Assembly (NCBI GenBank): GCA_021159125.1
Contig: JAGGSL010000016.1
Span: 1 to 12,252, forward strand
Source: Thermoplasmata archaeon
Lineage (GTDB): Archaea; Thermoplasmatota; E2; UBA202; DSCA01
Reading direction: 5' to 3'
DNA: 12,252 nt
Every line of letters starts with the position of its first letter. The stretch's first letter is position 1. The translations under genes and the position numbers were made by a program. Below, one piece after another: positions 1 to 6,086 of this stretch. Below the pieces are notes generated by a model. That model saw only the letters and a list, made by a program, of their open reading frames with translations, did not search any database and was not told the origin of the DNA.

Positions 1-11
1 TGAGGGATAAA
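1..11 (+). promoter_or_regulatory. End of upstream gene plus ribosome binding site of atpA
   Basis: The first ten bases read GAG GGA TAA in the frame starting at base 2, the likely end of the preceding ATP synthase gene (probably atpF, by usual archaeal gene order). The GAGGG at 2-6 serves as Shine-Dalgarno for the atpA ATG at 12. The same 13-base junction recurs between atpA and atpB, which supports this reading. The identity of the upstream gene cannot be seen. Confidence 0.55.
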
Positions 12-1769
12 ATGAAAGAAGGAAAAATATACAATGTGGCCGGGCCTGTTGTGAAGGCAAAGGAGATGAGAGGAGCAAAGATGTATGACCTGGTGAGGGT
101 GGGGGATGAAGGACTTATAGGGGAAATCATTGAGTTGAAAGAAGATACTGCCACAATTCAGGTTTATGAGGATACCACGGGCTTGAAACCCGGCGATAAG
201 GTAATCAATACGGGAATGCCCCTTTCCGTGGAGCTTGCTCCCGGTTTGATAACCTCCATCTATGACGGCATCCAGCGCCCTCTGCCCGATATTATGAAAA
301 AATCGGGGGATTTCATTGCAAGAGGTGTGGAGACGTCATCGATTGATAAAAAAAAGAAATGGGAGTTCAAGCCTGCTGTAAAGAAAAACGAGCATGTTCG
401 AGCAGGAGACGTGCTTGGCGTTGTCCAGGAAACGCCTGTTGTAGAGCACCGCGTTATGGTTCCCCTTGATATAGAAGAGGGAGTTGTGAAGAGCATAAGC
501 AAAGGAAAGCATACTGTTGAGGATACTGTTGCTGTTCTCAAAGTCGGAAACAAAGAAGTGGAGGTCAAGATGCTCCAGAAGTGGCCCGTCAGGATAGGCA
601 GACCTTTTAAGGAAAAGCTTCCGCCTACGTTGCCTCTCATAAACGGGCAGCGTGTTTTCGACACTTTCTTTCCGATGGCAAAGGGCGGAACCGCAGCCAT
701 CCCGGGCGGCTTCGGGACTGGAAAGACCGTCTCGCAGCATCAACTTGCAAGATGGAGCGATGCAGACATAATTATATACATCGGATGCGGCGAACGAGGA
801 AATGAGATGACGGAAGTTTTGCGCGATTTTCCCGAGCTGAAAGACCCCAGAACAGGGCAGCCCCTCATGAACCGCACAATACTTATAGCAAACACTTCGA
901 ACATGCCTGTTGCGGCAAGGGAGGCGTCTGTCTACACAGGCATAACTCTCGCAGAATATTACAGGGATATGGGATATGATGTTGCCCTGATGGCAGATTC
1001 GACCAGCAGATGGGCAGAGGCTCTGAGAGAAATAAGTGGCAGACTTGAGGAAATGCCGGGAGAAGAGGGTTATCCTGCATATCTCGCTTCGCGCCTTGCA
1101 GGATTTTATGAAAGAGCTGGCAGGGTTAAAGCAATATGCTCGAATGATAGAGAGGGCTCTGTTTCTATCATAGGGGCCGTCTCGCCTCCTGGTGGTGACT
1201 TCTCGGAGCCTGTCACTCAGAACACGCTGCGCATTGTGAAAGTTTTCTGGGCTCTCGACTCTGATCTGGCTGACCGTCGCCATTTTCCATCAATAAACTG
1301 GCTTCGTTCCTATTCTCTTTACCTTGACAGGGTTAGAGGATGGTGGGAAAGCAATGTAGGCAAGGACTGGCTGGAATTGAGAAATAAGGCGATGGCATTG
1401 CTCCAGAGAGAGAACGAGTTGCAGGAAATCATTCGCCTTGTGGGGCCTGATGCTTTGCCGCCTTCTGATAAAGCTGTTCTTGAAGGGGCGAGGATAATAA
1501 GGGAGGATTTCCTTCAGCAGAATGCATATCATGACGTCGATACATTCTGCCCTGCAAATAAGCAGTATGAGATGCTCCGTATCATGCTTAAATTTTATGA
1601 CCTTGCCAGCAAATTTGCATCTTCGGGGCATGACTTCGAGAGGATAAGAGAGTTGAAATGCAGGACTCTCATAGCAAGAATGAAGACGGTGCCAAATGAG
1701 GAATGGGAGAAGCGCTTCAAGGAGATAGAGAAGGAAATGGAAAAGGAATTTAAGGAGCTGGAGGGATAA
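12..1769 (+). CDS. atpA: A-type ATP synthase catalytic subunit A
   Basis: This is the catalytic subunit of the A1 head of the archaeal A-type ATP synthase, a cytoplasmic A3B3 hexamer that makes ATP from ADP and phosphate using the ion gradient across the membrane. The 585 residues match the usual length of about 580. Visible motifs are the Walker A loop GGFGTGKT at residues 232-239, the catalytic glutamate in GCGERG (E261), the Walker B strand ending in LMADSTSR (D329), and the long non-homologous insert near residues 110-190 that separates A from F-type beta subunits. No intein is present, although the P-loop of this gene hosts one in Thermoplasma and some Thermococcales. The ATG at 12 has GAGGG six bases upstream. 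The stop TAA is one base ahead of atpB, so translation is probably coupled. Identification is essentially certain. Confidence 0.98.
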   Translation: MKEGKIYNVAGPVVKAKEMRGAKMYDLVRVGDEGLIGEIIELKEDTATIQVYEDTTGLKPGDKVINTGMPLSVELAPGLITSIYDGIQRPLPDIMKKSGDFIARGVETSSIDKKKKWEFKPAVKKNEHVRAGDVLGVVQETPVVEHRVMVPLDIEEGVVKSISKGKHTVEDTVAVLKVGNKEVEVKMLQKWPVRIGRPFKEKLPPTLPLINGQRVFDTFFPMAKGGTAAIPGGFGTGKTVSQHQLARWSDADIIIYIGCGERGNEMTEVLRDFPELKDPRTGQPLMNRTILIANTSNMPVAAREASVYTGITLAEYYRDMGYDVALMADSTSRWAEALREISGRLEEMPGEEGYPAYLASRLAGFYERAGRVKAICSNDREGSVSIIGAVSPPGGDFSEPVTQNTLRIVKVFWALDSDLADRRHFPSINWLRSYSLYLDRVRGWWESNVGKDWLELRNKAMALLQRENELQEIIRLVGPDALPPSDKAVLEGARIIREDFLQQNAYHDVDTFCPANKQYEMLRIMLKFYDLASKFASSGHDFERIRELKCRTLIARMKTVPNEEWEKRFKEIEKEMEKEFKELEG

Positions 1770-1770
1770 A
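1761..1770 (+). promoter_or_regulatory. Shine-Dalgarno and stop overlap at the atpA-atpB junction
   Basis: GAGGGATAAA holds both the atpA stop (TAA at 1767-1769) and the GAGGG that primes atpB at 1771. It is identical to the junction at 2-11, suggesting terminating ribosomes pass directly to the next subunit. Confidence 0.7.
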
Positions 1771-3141
1771 ATGGAAGGAATTGTTTATACAACGGTAAGC
1801 GAGGTTTCGGGCCCGCTGATGATTGTTGAAGGAGTAAAGGATGTTGGATACGGCGAAGTCGTCAGAATAACAACGTCCGAAGGAGAGAAACGGCTGGGGC
1901 AGGTTCTGGAGGTGGGAGAAGGAAAGGCTGTCATACAGGTTTTCGAAGGGACGAGAGGGCTTGATACAAAAGACACGTCCGTGCGATTCACGGGAAAGCC
2001 CATGGAAGTAGGCGTTACAGTTGACATGATGGGAAGAGTGTTCAGCGGAGTGGGACGCCCCATAGACGGCTCTCCGTCTCCCATACCAGAGGAGATGAGG
2101 GATGTGAACGGCTCCCCGATAAATCCGTCTGCAAGGGAGTATCCCCGCGACCCAATACAGACAGGCATTTCAACCATAGACGGGATGAATACGCTTGTAA
2201 GGGGACAGAAACTGCCCATATTTTCGGGCTCCGGCCTGCCCCACAACACGATTGCAGCTCAAATAGCACGTCAGGCGAAAGTTCGCGGCCAGGAAAATTT
2301 CGCTGTCGTTTTCTGTGCAATGGGCATAACCGCAGAGGAGGCAGATTTCTTCATGCATGACTTCGAGGAGACAGGAGCAATAGAAAGAAGCGTTCTTTTC
2401 CTCAACCTTGCTGACAACCCTGCGATAGAGCGCCTCATAGCTCCGAAGATGGCGCTAACAGTGGCAGAATACTTTGCATTTGACAAGGGAATGCATGTTC
2501 TTGTCATTCTCACTGACATGACAAATTATGCCGAAGCGCTGAGAGAAATAGCGGCTGCCCGCGAGGAGGTGCCAGGAAGGAGGGGCTATCCCGGATACAT
2601 GTACACAGACCTTGCGCAGATATACGAGAGGGCGGGGCGTATACAGGGAAGAGAGGGCTCCATAACCCAGATTCCAATACTCACAATGCCTGATGACGAC
2701 ATAACGCATCCCATTCCTGATCTGACGGGGTATATCACGGAAGGGCAGATTGTTCTGTCAAGGGAGTTGCAGAACAAGGGCATATATCCGCCTATTGCAG
2801 TCCTGCCTGCTTTGTCCCGTCTCATGGCAGAGGGAATTGGAAAGGGAAGGACAAGGGAAGACCACCACCAGCTATCAAACCAGCTTTATTCCGCTTATGC
2901 GGAGGGCTGCGATTTGCGCGATTTAGTGGCTGTTGTCGGAGAGGAAGCGTTAACAGAGAGGGACAAACAGTATCTCAAGTTCGCAGATGAGTTCGAGAAG
3001 AGGTTTGTGGCGCAGGGGGAGGAGGAGGACCGCTCTTTTGAAGAGACGCTCAACCTCGGATGGGAACTGCTTTCAATGCTTCCGAAAGATGAGCTGAAGA
3101 AAATAGACGAGAAATATATAGAGAAGTATTACCCGAAGTGA
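1771..3141 (+). CDS. atpB: A-type ATP synthase regulatory subunit B
   Basis: This is the non-catalytic nucleotide-binding subunit that alternates with A in the A3B3 head of the A-type ATP synthase. The 456 residues are the normal length. As expected for B, the Walker A loop is degenerate: residues 152-159 read SGSGLPHN, without the GKT of subunit A. The conserved arginine that reaches into the neighbouring A-subunit active site is in PALSRLM (R350). The LTDMTNYAEALREI block near 247-260 and the RGYPGYMYTDLAQIYERAGR segment at 271-290 are hallmarks of the family. The start at 1771 has a GAGGG six bases upstream, inside the atpA stop region. The gene ends four bases before the first possible atpD start, so it is part of the same transcript. 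Confidence 0.98.
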   Translation: MEGIVYTTVSEVSGPLMIVEGVKDVGYGEVVRITTSEGEKRLGQVLEVGEGKAVIQVFEGTRGLDTKDTSVRFTGKPMEVGVTVDMMGRVFSGVGRPIDGSPSPIPEEMRDVNGSPINPSAREYPRDPIQTGISTIDGMNTLVRGQKLPIFSGSGLPHNTIAAQIARQAKVRGQENFAVVFCAMGITAEEADFFMHDFEETGAIERSVLFLNLADNPAIERLIAPKMALTVAEYFAFDKGMHVLVILTDMTNYAEALREIAAAREEVPGRRGYPGYMYTDLAQIYERAGRIQGREGSITQIPILTMPDDDITHPIPDLTGYITEGQIVLSRELQNKGIYPPIAVLPALSRLMAEGIGKGRTREDHHQLSNQLYSAYAEGCDLRDLVAVVGEEALTERDKQYLKFADEFEKRFVAQGEEEDRSFEETLNLGWELLSMLPKDELKKIDEKYIEKYYPK

Positions 3142-3145
3142 TTCG

Positions 3146-3778
3146 ATGGCAAAGGAAATAATGGAAGGGGTAAAGCCCACAAGAATGCAGTTGCTTGAAA
3201 TAAGAAAGCGCAGGCTTCTTGCAGTCAAAGGGCATGAACTCCTTTCACAGAAAAGAGATGCTCTCATATCCAATTTCTTCGAAATCATAAAGAACAGGAA
3301 GGAAAAAAGGGAGGAAATGGAGAGAAAAATAAAGGAGGCATTCGAATCATTCATAGAAGCGGAAATGCTCATGGGAGAAAGGCAGGTGAGGGCTCTTGCT
3401 GAGGGAATAAAGGAAGGCAGGGATATAAAAGCGGAGAAAAAAAATATCATGGGAGTACCGATAATAAATTTCAGCATAGAAGACAGGGCTATTGCAAGCT
3501 ACGGCATGCTTGATACAACTTCAAATCTATACGAAGCGATAAACAGGGGAAAAGAGGCGCTGGATGCCATAGTTGAAGTTGCAGGCATAGAGGGGAGCAT
3601 ACAGAAACTCGGGAAGGAAATAGAGAAGACAAAGAGACGTGTCAACGCTCTTGAGCATATTTTCATACCAAAACTGGAGGGCACGATAGCATACATAGAA
3701 AGGCAACTGGAGGAAAGGGAGAGGGAGGACTTCTTCAGAAGAAAGAGGATGAAGACGTTCATGGAGCAGCATGATTGA
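3146..3778 (+). CDS. atpD: A-type ATP synthase central stalk subunit D
   Basis: Subunit D is the long coiled-coil rotor shaft inside the A3B3 head that carries torque from the membrane ring. The 210 residues fit the family (about 200-230). The N-terminal PTRMQLLEIRKRR...AVKGHELL.QKRDAL block at residues 11-40 is diagnostic. Both ends are charged helices: N-terminal about 10-75 and C-terminal about 140-200, the latter containing VNALEHIFIPKLEGTIAYIE, which is also typical. The start is uncertain. The ATG at 3146 follows the atpB stop by four bases but has no clear Shine-Dalgarno. The in-frame ATG at 3161 is preceded by AAAGGA and would give a leader before PTRM closer to the length I recall for other archaea. 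The 3' end overlaps the next small gene by eight bases. Confidence 0.96.
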   Translation: MAKEIMEGVKPTRMQLLEIRKRRLLAVKGHELLSQKRDALISNFFEIIKNRKEKREEMERKIKEAFESFIEAEMLMGERQVRALAEGIKEGRDIKAEKKNIMGVPIINFSIEDRAIASYGMLDTTSNLYEAINRGKEALDAIVEVAGIEGSIQKLGKEIEKTKRRVNALEHIFIPKLEGTIAYIERQLEEREREDFFRRKRMKTFMEQHD

Positions 3779-3920
3779 AGAAGATCCCATACTCGGAAAG
3801 TTCTTTGATACGCCTGAAAAAAAGGCAAAATGGACACGAAGAGTTACTATTGCCTACATAGTGTGGATAATATTTGTAATTACTGGGTTTTTTATTTTTT
3901 TGGTGATTTTTCTCCTTTAG
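3771..3920 (+). CDS. Small single-span membrane protein overlapping atpD
   Basis: A 49-residue reading frame begins at ATG 3771, eight bases inside atpD in another frame, with GGAG just upstream at 3763-3766. Residues 1-24 are charged (starting MIEEDPILGKFF, with a TPEKKAKWTRR segment) and residues 25-49 form one strongly hydrophobic stretch rich in Ile, Val and Phe. This predicts an N-in membrane anchor with positive charges next to the lipid. Position and overlap suggest cotranslation with atpD. As I recall, the Methanosarcina mazei aha operon also ends with a small gene, ahaG, after ahaD, but homology cannot be shown here. Function is unknown; an accessory or assembly factor of the ATP synthase is a guess. 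The alternative is a chance frame over a T-rich terminator, since 3888-3901 is nearly all T. The varied codons before that tract favour a real gene. Confidence 0.62.
   Translation: MIEEDPILGKFFDTPEKKAKWTRRVTIAYIVWIIFVITGFFIFLVIFLL
3888..3901 (+). terminator. Possible T-tract terminator of the ATP synthase operon
   Basis: Six T, one A and seven T follow GGG, with a further T-run at 3907-3911. Archaeal RNA polymerase stops on such tracts. It lies inside the frame of the small membrane protein, before its stop, so efficient termination here would cut off that gene's 3' end. Part of the tract may simply encode Phe and Ile of the membrane segment. Confidence 0.4.
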
Positions 3921-3943
3921 CACTCGAAAACGCCCAAAAAATA

Positions 3944-3957
3944 TCGAAGGTTTTAAA
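3944..3957 (+). promoter_or_regulatory. TATA-type promoter of the small basic protein gene
   Basis: A purine-rich CGAAGG followed by TTTTAAA at 3951-3957 resembles a BRE plus TATA box. Initiation about 25 bases on would fall near 3979, just ahead of GAGG at 3981-3984 and the ATG at 3993. The gene therefore seems to be transcribed separately from the ATP synthase operon. Confidence 0.55.
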
Positions 3958-3992
3958 TTCTCATAAGATATACAAGATAAGAGGCGATAATA

Positions 3993-4190
3993 ATGGCATT
4001 TAAATATAAAAGCAAGGGAAAGGAGTACACCCTCTTTACAAGGGATGTGAAACTCAAGGGAGGAAGAATACAGACCATATATTTCTTCAGTGCAAGAAAG
4101 CCGAAGAGCGGAAAGCCGATAGATAAGCCGGACGGATATACAGTCAAAGTCAACAAGAGAACAGGTCTGCCGTTCCTCAAGAAAGCATAA
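3993..4190 (+). CDS. Small, highly basic conserved-type hypothetical protein
   Basis: This 65-residue protein starts at ATG 3993 with GAGG eight bases upstream and has its own TATA box. It contains 18 Lys/Arg against 4 Asp/Glu (net about +14). There is no cysteine and no membrane segment. The pattern is a short beta-rich domain: KYKSKGKEYTLFTRDVKLKGG, then IYFFS, then LPDGY-like KPDGYTV and a final RTGLPFLKK. I recall small proteins ending in PDGY.V..N.RTGLP.LKK in archaea and some bacteria, without a known function. The charge and the strong separate expression signals would fit nucleic-acid or ribosome binding, but this is inference. A T-tract terminator follows the stop. Basic composition alone does not make it a chromatin protein. 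Confidence 0.88.
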   Translation: MAFKYKSKGKEYTLFTRDVKLKGGRIQTIYFFSARKPKSGKPIDKPDGYTVKVNKRTGLPFLKKA

Positions 4191-4202
4191 ATTCTCTCCC
4201 AC

Positions 4203-4216
4203 TTTTTTCTTTTTTT
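4203..4216 (+). terminator. T-tract terminator after the small basic protein gene
   Basis: Twelve bases after the stop codon comes T6-C-T7 with no obvious hairpin, the usual form of an intrinsic archaeal terminator. It sits between convergent genes and would prevent read-through into the antisense of the UPF0147 gene. Confidence 0.65.
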
Positions 4217-4228
4217 AATTCAGCTATG

Positions 4229-4492
4229 CTAATTTTTAATGGAACTCAGGCTCTCTAACTGGCTCATTATGCTCCATATGGCTGTCCTTCCGTGGATAGG
4301 CACATTCGGGTCGTTCACAAGCTCGTCAAGTATGGAAATGGCCGATGCAACTTTCACATCTATAGATTCCTCACTATTCATGAGAATTTCCCGGGCTTCT
4401 TTTGCCCCTCTTCTTATATTTCTTGGCACAGATACATCTTCGTTAAGATTCTGTAGATTCATGCAGATTTGCTCCAACATTTTGTTCTTCAT
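4229..4492 (-). CDS. UPF0147 family protein
   Basis: The 87-residue product matches the archaeal UPF0147 family, whose function is not known. Two family signatures are clear: VPRNIRRGAKEA at residues 22-33 and the block AISILDELVNDPNVPIHGRTAIW at about 51-73, followed by SQLESL near the C-terminus. The protein is predicted all-helical, like a short helical-repeat domain, soluble and cytoplasmic. The start at 4492 is fixed by a strong GAGGTGAT ribosome site three bases upstream (4496-4503); a second Met at residue 5 is less well spaced. Its upstream region has its own TATA-like sequence bracketed by inverted repeats, described separately. It is convergent with the small basic protein gene and downstream of the C25 gene on the same strand. 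Confidence 0.92.
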   Translation of the reverse strand: MKNKMLEQICMNLQNLNEDVSVPRNIRRGAKEAREILMNSEESIDVKVASAISILDELVNDPNVPIHGRTAIWSIMSQLESLSSIKN

Positions 4493-4495
4493 GCT

Positions 4496-4503
4496 ATCAC
4501 CTC
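4496..4503 (-). promoter_or_regulatory. Strong Shine-Dalgarno of the UPF0147 gene
   Basis: On the minus strand GAGGTGAT lies three bases before the ATG. It matches the archaeal anti-Shine-Dalgarno and decides the start at 4492. Confidence 0.75.
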
Positions 4504-4512
4504 AAAAACTTG

Positions 4513-4549
4513 ATGTGTAACCACACATGAAATAAAAATTTTTGTGTGG
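4513..4549. promoter_or_regulatory. Interlocking inverted repeats around the UPF0147 promoter
   Basis: Two perfect inverted repeats share a segment. ATGTGT (4513-4518) pairs with ACACAT (4523-4528) across AACC. CCACACA (4521-4527) pairs with TGTGTGG (4543-4549) across an AT-rich loop. The loop holds the only TATA-like sequence for the UPF0147 gene (TTTTTATT on the minus strand, about 4531-4542), with transcription expected to start near 4510-4515. The arms would suit a dimeric repressor covering the TATA box and start site. The larger hairpin, next to T-runs, could also help end the C25 transcript, whose stop is at 4558. Both roles are inference. Confidence 0.5.
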
Positions 4550-4557
4550 AAAAGAGA

Positions 4558-6003
4558 TTAGGGATAGCCCCCTATTTTCAGCGTCGGGTCTCCCATTAAT
4601 ATCCATTCCTGGGCTGTTTTTGCATCTATTGAGGTGAAACTCCCTGCCGGCTGATTCCAGTCAATCGGATATGTGTTGAGATATCCGTCTATTACCTTGC
4701 CCCATATCTCGCCCAGGATATCTGTTCCGTTCATTCCGTACTCCCAGAAGAAGTGTGTATCTATCCATTCGCTTGCCTCTCCCGTGAAATTTTTATCCTC
4801 CTTTGTATAGCCAAGCCCCGAGTAGCCTGTCGTTGCTATGCTTCCGCCGCCTTCCTCGCTGGTAAGCCACCAGCTGAAACACTCATAGCTTGTTTCTCCT
4901 TTATACAGATGTTCATACCAGTTCCATATGCCTTCGTACAGCTTCAGATAATTGAGCACGCTGACATTGAACTGGCTGTTGTGGCAGCCGCCGACAACGC
5001 AAACAGGATATTTTCCGTCATTTGAGAGCTTCTTCATATCCTGCACTTTAAGTCCGTCTATCCACGTATCGCCGTCTCCTGGAGGATGGGTTGCCCATGT
5101 CATCGGATTGCCGTGCCCGTCGAAGAAGAGGAAGCCGCATCCCTGGCTGACTGCATTTATCACATCATCTTCTCCTGTGAGCGTTCCCGTGGAAGTCCAG
5201 AGTTTTATTGGCGTGAATCCTGGCATCCAGTCAAGCGCCTGCTGTGTTCCAAGCTCGCCCTCGTTCGTCGGATATTCGGGGTAGGTATCGCCGGCAGCAA
5301 CCACCATTTTGTTGAACCAGTCCTGGCCATAGGTGGTATTCTCGTATTCTATTATTTTATTGACCATCACTTCAACTTCCTTCTCTGTTCTGCATGCAAG
5401 CCTGCCGACATATACATCTGGCTTCAAATCTATGGGGCCATCTTCTGCTTTATTGCCCTTCCATTCTCCGAATATGCCATTCCCATTGCTGTCCCATGAG
5501 GAAAAATGTCCTTCGGAGTCGTATATGTCCGCAAAGTAAAGATCGCTGAGATAGCTTACCTCCCAGTTGCTTTTGTCATCCAAATGGACATAACGCACAG
5601 GACACCACCATTTTTCTTTCAGCAAGCCCCCGTGTCTTCCACCAACAAGCATGACATACTTTATTCCCCACTGCTCCACCGCATCTTTAATGAAGTATTT
5701 CACTTTCTCAGCATCGTCCCTTCCCTGAACGGGGAAGTAGTTGCTGTTGTAGATTTCATCCAACGTGACAAGAATTGTTTGCACACCATGGCTGTCTTTA
5801 TGTAAAATAAGGGGCTGCAAAGCCAGTGCAAATTCAGAGGGGGTGATAATCAAAAAGTCATATCCGTTGTTGTTTTTCACTGCCCCGCTGCTGCTCGCAG
5901 TTTCATCTGACACCATTTTCTGCACATAAACGCCGGATAGCGGAGCGGAACCCAAAATGCCTATTAGCATTACAGCCATAACAATAACAAATTTTCTTTT
6001 CAT
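4558..6003 (-). CDS. Secreted C25 (gingipain-like) cysteine peptidase
   Basis: This 481-residue protein looks like a compact member of peptidase family C25. An N-terminal signal (MKRK followed by a hydrophobic run to about residue 23, no lipobox Cys) suggests export. The catalytic pair expected for the family is present: His297 in FFDGHGNP and Cys340 in VVGGCHNS. Other family features are the MLVGGRHG strand near 118-125, a D-x-N-x-N-G acidic loop at 171-180 (WDSNGNGIFGEW) that could bind calcium, the DLKPDVYVGRL segment at 192-202 and the closing MGDPTLKIGG. The propeptide is short, and no C-terminal membrane anchor or Ig/CUB-type repeats are seen, unlike many larger archaeal C25 proteins. 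It could degrade external peptides or process surface proteins; specificity cannot be read. The transcript appears leaderless: a TATA box is 25 bases upstream and no Shine-Dalgarno is present. Confidence 0.85.
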   Translation of the reverse strand: MKRKFVIVMAVMLIGILGSAPLSGVYVQKMVSDETASSSGAVKNNNGYDFLIITPSEFALALQPLILHKDSHGVQTILVTLDEIYNSNYFPVQGRDDAEKVKYFIKDAVEQWGIKYVMLVGGRHGGLLKEKWWCPVRYVHLDDKSNWEVSYLSDLYFADIYDSEGHFSSWDSNGNGIFGEWKGNKAEDGPIDLKPDVYVGRLACRTEKEVEVMVNKIIEYENTTYGQDWFNKMVVAAGDTYPEYPTNEGELGTQQALDWMPGFTPIKLWTSTGTLTGEDDVINAVSQGCGFLFFDGHGNPMTWATHPPGDGDTWIDGLKVQDMKKLSNDGKYPVCVVGGCHNSQFNVSVLNYLKLYEGIWNWYEHLYKGETSYECFSWWLTSEEGGGSIATTGYSGLGYTKEDKNFTGEASEWIDTHFFWEYGMNGTDILGEIWGKVIDGYLNTYPIDWNQPAGSFTSIDAKTAQEWILMGDPTLKIGGYP

Positions 6004-6023
6004 GTATTCTAAATACGAGATGT

Positions 6024-6031
6024 GTATAAAA
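6024..6031 (-). promoter_or_regulatory. TATA box of the C25 peptidase gene (leaderless)
   Basis: TTTTATAC on the minus strand follows a purine-rich AAAACGA and is centred about 25 bases before the ATG at 6003. Transcription should therefore begin at or within a few bases of the start codon, which fits the absence of a Shine-Dalgarno site. Confidence 0.65.
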
Positions 6032-6086
6032 TCGTTTTTAATAGCCTTTCAATTTAATGAGATGGGAAGAATCTGCGCAAACCCCC

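Noticed and set aside
699..740. Possible intein at the P-loop of atpA, as in Thermoplasma and some Thermococcales
   Set aside because: The Walker A region reads through without interruption and the protein has the normal intein-free length.
336..1283. A 315-codon open frame antisense to atpA
   Set aside because: It lies wholly opposite a certain gene, has no ribosome site or promoter, and its translation shows no domain or normal composition; it is a shadow of atpA codon bias.
4952..5499. Plus-strand open frames opposite the C25 gene
   Set aside because: They lack start signals, and the minus-strand frame has a signal peptide, catalytic motifs and a promoter.
6004..6086. A small gene in the spacer between the permease and C25 genes
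   Set aside because: The 83 bases hold the C25 TATA box and no frame with a ribosome site on either strand.
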